Made by a program: the position numbers and the translations under genes. A stretch of 18,251 nt of DNA from Aquabacterium sp. (GTDB lineage: Bacteria; Pseudomonadota; Gammaproteobacteria; Burkholderiales; Burkholderiaceae_C), in contig JAURXG010000339.1 in assembly GCA_030654555.1 (NCBI GenBank), positions 1-18,251 of the forward strand. Reading direction: 5' to 3'. The notes under the pieces were generated by a model. That model did not search any database and was not told where the DNA came from. It worked only from the letters and a program-made list of their open reading frames with translations. Below are positions 14,479 through 18,251 of this stretch, piece by piece (position 1 is the first letter of the stretch; the number at the start of each line of letters is the position of its first letter).

Positions 14479-14506
14479 ACCCCGTCATGGCCGCCATGTC
14501 CGGGGT
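14479..14506 (-). promoter_or_regulatory. Stem-loop near the predicted 5' end of the paralog 2 leader
   Basis: CATGG (14486-14490) pairs with CCATG (14494-14498) around a 3-base loop. The stem extends outward as ACCCCG against CGGGGT with one T-T mismatch and one bulged C. It begins about 12 bases after the -10 element. The sequence is unrelated to the stem at 13033-13065, but its place in the leader is the same. Confidence 0.5.
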
Positions 14507-14517
14507 AGGTGCTGGCC

Positions 14518-14591
14518 ATCGTAGGCAGCCAGGCAGCGGCCCACATCGTCCGAAGCGACGATTGAGGCGCGGGCATGGCACTGCCTACGAT
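14518..14591. promoter_or_regulatory. Symmetric bidirectional promoter with central TCGTC-N6-GACGA dyad
   Basis: ATCGTAGGCAG (14518-14528) and CTGCCTACGAT (14581-14591) are exact reverse complements. Each supplies a TACGAT -10: leftward for paralog 2 (start about 14511) and rightward for the acyl-CoA synthetase (start about 14598, leader about 26 bases). TTGAGG at 14562-14567 is a fair -35 for the rightward promoter with 18-base spacing. Between them, ATCGTC (14545-14550) and GACGAT (14557-14562) form a dyad centred one base from the centre of symmetry, at about -42 and -44 for the two promoters. A shared regulator is inferred; none is encoded here. Confidence 0.6.
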
Positions 14592-14623
14592 CGCGCACCC
14601 CCACGCCGCAGACTGCCCACGCC

Positions 14624-16198
14624 ATGACCGCCGCCCGCACCGAGATGCAGCTCACCCAGCCGCTGCACAAGGCGCTGATCGAGCGGCCCGGTGTCGAGGC
14701 CCTGGTCTGCGGCCCGCGCCGCACCGACTTTGCCGCGCTGGCCGACCGTGTGGCGCGGCTGGCCGCGGTGCTGCAGGCCCAGGGGCTGCAGCCGGGCGAC
14801 CGGGTGGGCATGCTGGGCTTCAACAGCGACCACTACATCGTCTTCTTCTACGCGGTGTGGTGGGCCGGCGGCGTGATCAATCCGGTGAACATGCGCTGGA
14901 GCGCTGCCGAGATCGCCTACTCGCTGGACGATTGCGACACGAAGCTGCTGCTGGTCGACGAGCACTTCCACGCCACCGCCGCCGGCCTGCGCGGCCGCAG
15001 CCGCAGCCTGCGCACGCTGATGCACTGGGGCAACGGCCCGGCACCCGAGGGCTTTGCCGATGGCCCGGCGCTGGTGGCCCAGGCCACGCCGGTGGCCGAT
15101 GCCCGGCGCGGCGACCAGGACCTGGCCGCGGTGATGTACACCGGCGGCACCACCGGCCGGCCCAAGGGCGTGATGCTGAGCCACGCCAACCTCTACAGCA
15201 ACGTGCTCAGCGCCAACCTGGCGGCGCAGCGGCCGGTCGAATCGGTGGGCATCAACTGCGCGCCGCTGTTCCACGTCGGCGGCATGGGGCTGGCGCTGCA
15301 ACTGCTGCAGCGCCTGTGCCGCCAGGTGGTGCTGCCCGCCTTCGACGAGCTGCCGGTGCTGCAGGCCATCGCCAGCGAGCGTGGCACCGAGACCTTCCTC
15401 GTGCCCACCATGCTCAAGCGCCTGGTCGAGCATCCGCGCTTCACCGAGTTCGACACCGGCTGCCTGCAACTGGTGCTGTACGGCGCTGCGCCGATCGACG
15501 AGGCCCTGCTGGCGCGCGCCCAGCAGGCACTGCCGGCGGCCGGCTTCTGCCAGCTCTACGGCATGACCGAGCTGTCGCCGGTGGTCACCGCGCTGCCGGC
15601 CTGGTGCCATGCGCCGGGGCAGCCTCGCGAGCGGCTGCGCTCGGTGGGCCGGCCGGTGGCCATCGCCGAAGTGCGCATCGTCGATGCCGACGACCGGCCG
15701 GTGCCCAACGGCACGGTGGGCGAGATCACCGTGCGCGGCCCGCTGGTGATGCAGGGCTACTGGGGCCAGCCCGAGCAGACCGCCATCGCGCTGCGCGGCG
15801 GCTGGATGCACACCGGCGACGGTGGCCGCATGGACGCCGACGGTTTCATCCACGTGGTCGACCGCCTCAAGGACATGATCGTCAGCGGCGGCGAGAACGT
15901 CTACTCGGCCGAGGTCGAGAACGCCATCACCCGGCTGCCGCAGGTCAGCATGGCCGCGGTGGTCGGCGTGCCCGACGACCAGTGGGGCGAGCGCGTGCAC
16001 GCGGTGGTGGTGCTGCGCCCGGGCGAGGCGCTGACGGCCGAGGCGCTGGTGGCGCACTGCCGCACGCTGATCGCCGGCTACAAGTGCCCCCGCAGCGTGG
16101 AGTTCCGCGACGCGCTGCCGCTGTCGGCCGCCGGCAAGGTGCTGAAGGTGGACCTGCGCGCGCCGTTCTGGGCGGGCCGCAGCCGCAACGTCAACTGA
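14624..16198 (+). CDS. Acyl-CoA synthetase (AMP-dependent ligase)
   Basis: This 524-residue adenylate-forming enzyme activates a carboxylic acid with ATP and CoA in the cytoplasm. Visible core motifs are the P-loop YTGGTTGRPKG (A3, 172-182), YGMTE (A5, 312-316), GWMHTGDGGRMDADGF (A7/A8, 393-408), DRLKDMIVSGGENVYSAEVE (413-432) and the catalytic lysine K505 in PLSAAGKVLK (A10). Length is normal and all catalytic motifs are intact. The N-terminus carries no targeting signal. Medium- or long-chain fatty acids, phenylpropanoids or other aromatic acids are possible; the pocket residues do not settle this by eye. It leads a + strand run with the flavoprotein gene 13 bases downstream and shares a promoter region with the divergent binding protein. 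Confidence 0.94.
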   Translation: MTAARTEMQLTQPLHKALIERPGVEALVCGPRRTDFAALADRVARLAAVLQAQGLQPGDRVGMLGFNSDHYIVFFYAVWWAGGVINPVNMRWSAAEIAYSLDDCDTKLLLVDEHFHATAAGLRGRSRSLRTLMHWGNGPAPEGFADGPALVAQATPVADARRGDQDLAAVMYTGGTTGRPKGVMLSHANLYSNVLSANLAAQRPVESVGINCAPLFHVGGMGLALQLLQRLCRQVVLPAFDELPVLQAIASERGTETFLVPTMLKRLVEHPRFTEFDTGCLQLVLYGAAPIDEALLARAQQALPAAGFCQLYGMTELSPVVTALPAWCHAPGQPRERLRSVGRPVAIAEVRIVDADDRPVPNGTVGEITVRGPLVMQGYWGQPEQTAIALRGGWMHTGDGGRMDADGFIHVVDRLKDMIVSGGENVYSAEVENAITRLPQVSMAAVVGVPDDQWGERVHAVVVLRPGEALTAEALVAHCRTLIAGYKCPRSVEFRDALPLSAAGKVLKVDLRAPFWAGRSRNVN

Positions 16199-16211
16199 AG
16201 ATCGGACCGAC

Positions 16212-17171
16212 ATGACCCCACCCCGCCTGCCCGATCGACTGACCCGTCGGCTGCGCCTGCCGCTGATCGCCGCACCGATGCTCAACGTCTCGGGCGTCGA
16301 CCTGGTGGTGGCGGCCTGCCGCAACGGCGTGATCGGCGCCTTTCCCACCATCAACGCGCGCAGCACCGAGCAGCTCGACCAGTGGCTGACCGAGATCGAG
16401 TCGCGCCTGTTCGCCGCGCCCGAAGAGGCCGCGCCGTTCTGCCCCAACCTGATCATGCGCTCGCCGCGGCTGGCCGCCGACCTGGCCTGCCTGGTGCGCC
16501 ACCGGGTGGAACTGGTGATCACCAGCGTGGGTTCGCCGGCGCCGGCGGTCGAGGCCTTGCACGGCATCGGCGCCCTGGTGCTGGCCGACGTGGCCACGCT
16601 GGAACATGCGCGCAAGGCGATCAGGGCCGGCGCCGACGGCCTGGTGCTGCTGACCGCCGGCGCCGGCGGCCAAACCGGCTGGCTCAACCCCTTCGCCTTC
16701 GTGCGCGCACTGCGCCAGGAGTACGACGGCCCGCTGGTGATGGCCGGCGGCATCGCCGACGGCGTGGCCTTGCGTGCCGCCCAGGTGCTGGGTTGCGACC
16801 TGGCCTACATGGGCACGCGCTTCATCGCCACGCGCGAGAGCTTGGCCGAGGACGCCTACCGCCAGATGCTGGTCGAGGCCAGCATCGACGACGTGCTGCT
16901 GACCCGCGCCTTCACCGGCCTGCCCACCAGCATGCTGCTGCCGGCCATCCGCCGCGCCGGTCTCGACCCGGCCACGCTGGACGAGACCGTCAGCGTGCCC
17001 ACCGCGGCGCAGCTGTGGGGCGGCAAGGCCCATGGCAGCGACAGCGACGGCCCCAAGCGCTGGCGCGACATCTGGAGCGCCGGCCACAGCGTGTCGGGCG
17101 TGCGCGCGCTGCAATCGGTCGAAACGCTGGTGGCCGAGGTGGAGCAGGAGTTCCACCATGCGATCGCTTGA
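16212..17171 (+). CDS. Nitronate monooxygenase-like FMN protein with altered active site
   Basis: The 319-residue TIM-barrel flavoprotein belongs to the NMO / 2-nitropropane dioxygenase / FabK superfamily. LRLPLIAAPMLNVSG (15-27) is the N-terminal FMN-contact segment. MAGGIADG (177-184) and YMGTRFIATRES (199-210) are the FMN phosphate-binding blocks. Where class I nitronate monooxygenases and FabK have an active-site His in GGH.G, this protein reads GAGGQTG with Q154, so nitronate oxidation should not be assumed. It follows the acyl-CoA synthetase by 13 bases and is almost surely cotranscribed; with the second ligase downstream, a reductase or oxidase acting on an acyl-CoA intermediate is a reasonable inference. 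The ribosome site is weak (CGGA about 6 bases ahead). Confidence 0.85.
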   Translation: MTPPRLPDRLTRRLRLPLIAAPMLNVSGVDLVVAACRNGVIGAFPTINARSTEQLDQWLTEIESRLFAAPEEAAPFCPNLIMRSPRLAADLACLVRHRVELVITSVGSPAPAVEALHGIGALVLADVATLEHARKAIRAGADGLVLLTAGAGGQTGWLNPFAFVRALRQEYDGPLVMAGGIADGVALRAAQVLGCDLAYMGTRFIATRESLAEDAYRQMLVEASIDDVLLTRAFTGLPTSMLLPAIRRAGLDPATLDETVSVPTAAQLWGGKAHGSDSDGPKRWRDIWSAGHSVSGVRALQSVETLVAEVEQEFHHAIA

Positions 17172-17178
17172 CCCACCC

Positions 17179-17258
17179 CCGAAGCGCCTTCGGCGCTCCC
17201 CCTCAAGGGGGCGACCCCAGCGGACCGGCAAAGCCGGATCCGCGGCGTCTGCTTGAGG
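17179..17258. repeat. Multi-hairpin intergenic repeat of Burkholderiales type
   Basis: Three hairpins follow one another: AGCGCC-TTC-GGCGCT (17183-17197), CCCCC-TCAA-GGGGG (17198-17211) and CCGGC-AAA-GCCGG (17225-17237), then CGCGGCGTCTGCTTGAGGG. The string from GACCGGCAAAGCCGG onward is wording I recall from dispersed intergenic elements of Rubrivivax-like genomes. It lies between two + strand genes and may weaken read-through from the flavoprotein gene into the second ligase. Confidence 0.6.
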
Positions 17259-17314
17259 GCGCCCGGCTTGCATGAGCGCGGCTGCGCTACCGAACCCATG
17301 ACGAAAGAGCTGCC

Positions 17315-18251
17315 ATGACCCTCTCCCAGACAGGCCCGGGCGTCAGCGCCCTGCTGCAGCGCGCGCTGGCGCGCTACCCCGACCGCATCGCCTTCCGCTG
17401 GGATGGGGTTGGCGGACCCAGCGAGCTGAGCTACCGCGCCACGGCCGAGGCCATCGGCCGCATCCAGGCGGTGTATGCGGCCGCGGGCCTGCCGCGCGGC
17501 ACCCGCGTGGCGGTGCTGGCGGCCAACCAGGTGGAGGCCTGGTGCGCCAGCCAGGCCGCGCTGGCCAGCGGCATGGTCACCACCGCGCTGCACCAGCTGG
17601 GCAGCCTGGACGACCACTTGTTCCAGCTGCAGGATTTCGGCGCCCAGGTGCTGGTGGCCGATGGCGGCAGTTTCGGCGCCCGCGCGGCCGAACTGGCGCA
17701 GCGCCACACCGGGCTTCAGCAGGTCTACACGCTGGGCGCGGCCGACTTCGGCACCAACCTGGCGCAGGCCATGGACCGGATCGGCCATGCCACGATGCAA
17801 GACCTGTCCGACGCCCGCGAGCTGGCGGTCGTCAACTACACCGGCGGCACCACCGGCCGCAGCAAGGGGGCGATGCGCACCCAGGCTGGGTATGCGGCGA
17901 TGGTGATCGAGAAGCTGAGCGACTTCGACCTGCCCGACACCCCGCACTACCTGGCCGCCGCCCCGATGACGCATGTGGCCGGCACGGTGGTGCAGCCGGC
18001 GCTGATGCGCGGCGGCACCATCCGCCTGATGGCCGGCTTCCAACCGGGGCGGCTGCTCGAGCTGATCGCGCGCGAACGCATCAACGTCACGCTGCTGGTG
18101 CCGACGATGATCTACACCCTGCTCGACCACCCCGCGCTAGCCAGCACCGATCTGAGCAGCCTGCACACCCTGATGTACGGCGCCAGCCCGATGTCGCCCA
18201 CCCGGCTGGTCGAAGGGCTGGAGCGCATCGGCCCGGTGTTTGCGCAGCTGT
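17315..18251 (+). CDS. AMP-dependent acyl-CoA synthetase/ligase, N-terminal part (3' truncated by window)
   Basis: The frame is open from ATG 17315 to the window end (312 codons). It carries the adenylation-domain P-loop YTGGTTGRSKG (175-185), AAPMTHVAG (215-223) matching the A4 region, LLVPTMIYTLLDHP (260-273) and TLMYGASPMSP (285-295). The YG.TE motif, hinge and catalytic lysine lie beyond the edge. It is more distant from the ligase at 14624 than a recent duplicate would be, for example with a 10-residue shorter N-terminal region and a different post-P-loop sequence (GAMRTQAGY). An ATG at 17298 is out of frame. It follows the hairpin repeat, so it may have partly separate expression. Substrate unknown; the context suggests a carboxylate degradation pathway. 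Confidence 0.92.
   Translation, partial: MTLSQTGPGVSALLQRALARYPDRIAFRWDGVGGPSELSYRATAEAIGRIQAVYAAAGLPRGTRVAVLAANQVEAWCASQAALASGMVTTALHQLGSLDDHLFQLQDFGAQVLVADGGSFGARAAELAQRHTGLQQVYTLGAADFGTNLAQAMDRIGHATMQDLSDARELAVVNYTGGTTGRSKGAMRTQAGYAAMVIEKLSDFDLPDTPHYLAAAPMTHVAGTVVQPALMRGGTIRLMAGFQPGRLLELIARERINVTLLVPTMIYTLLDHPALASTDLSSLHTLMYGASPMSPTRLVEGLERIGPVFAQL

Noticed and set aside
14479..14506. Leader stem as an attenuator terminator
   Set aside because: No U-tract follows on the transcribed strand and no leader peptide or alternative stem is visible.
13155..14627. Long + strand open frame opposite paralog 2
   Set aside because: Composition is Val/Gly/Arg/His repeats typical of antisense frames; the minus-strand protein has a signal peptide, ribosome site and close paralog.
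1..18251. CRISPR array, tRNA, IS element or phage genes
   Set aside because: No regularly spaced repeats, tRNA-like cloverleaf sequence, transposase or integrase motif was recognised on either strand.

Overview
The window is dense, GC-rich chromosomal DNA with short gaps between genes; no gene-free stretch exceeds about 245 bases. It looks like a Burkholderiales betaproteobacterium of the Rubrivivax / Leptothrix / Methylibium / Ideonella kind. The reasons are strong G/C third-position bias, two PEP-CTERM (exosortase-sorted) surface proteins, orphan periplasmic substrate-binding proteins of the branched-chain amino-acid type, and multi-hairpin intergenic repeats resembling those of that group. 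The genus is an inference from style, not from a marker gene. I see no tRNA, rRNA, IS element, phage gene, CRISPR array or frameshifted gene.

Layout. 1-1464 (+): the 3' end of an aconitase gene, followed 2 bases later by a FOXRED1/DAO-type FAD oxidoreductase. 1608-2279 (+): a PEP-CTERM jelly-roll-like exported protein with a hairpin over its start region. 2284-2991 (-): riboflavin synthase, divergent from 3131-4813 (+) formate-tetrahydrofolate ligase and 4841-5620 (+), a crotonase-fold protein. 5666-6526 (-): a second PEP-CTERM protein with a papain/IdeS-like Cys-His-Asp pattern. 6770-7330 (+): a hemerythrin HHE protein behind a perfect FNR/ANR box, then 7412-8665 (+) a cytochrome P450. 8678-9037 (-): a small conserved protein. 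9149-10351 (-): an Amt ammonium transporter, divergent from 10556-11692 (+), an AlkC-like DNA-alkylation-repair protein. A long inverted repeat built from NtrC-like half-sites lies between these two.

The right third is the most coherent block. Two tandem paralogous substrate-binding proteins (11778-12986 and 13224-14429, both -) are divergent from a + strand run: acyl-CoA synthetase (14624-16198), a nitronate-monooxygenase-like flavoprotein lacking the usual active-site histidine (16212-17171), and a second AMP-dependent ligase cut by the window edge (17315-18251). The two binding-protein genes share a promoter layout: a -10 element, a TCGTC-N6-GACGA dyad centred near -42, and a different stem-loop near the 5' end of each leader. 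The dyad at the second paralog also sits at about -44 relative to the divergent ligase promoter. This suggests one regulator couples uptake of a carboxylic acid, by an ABC system whose permease and ATPase are elsewhere, to its activation as a CoA thioester.
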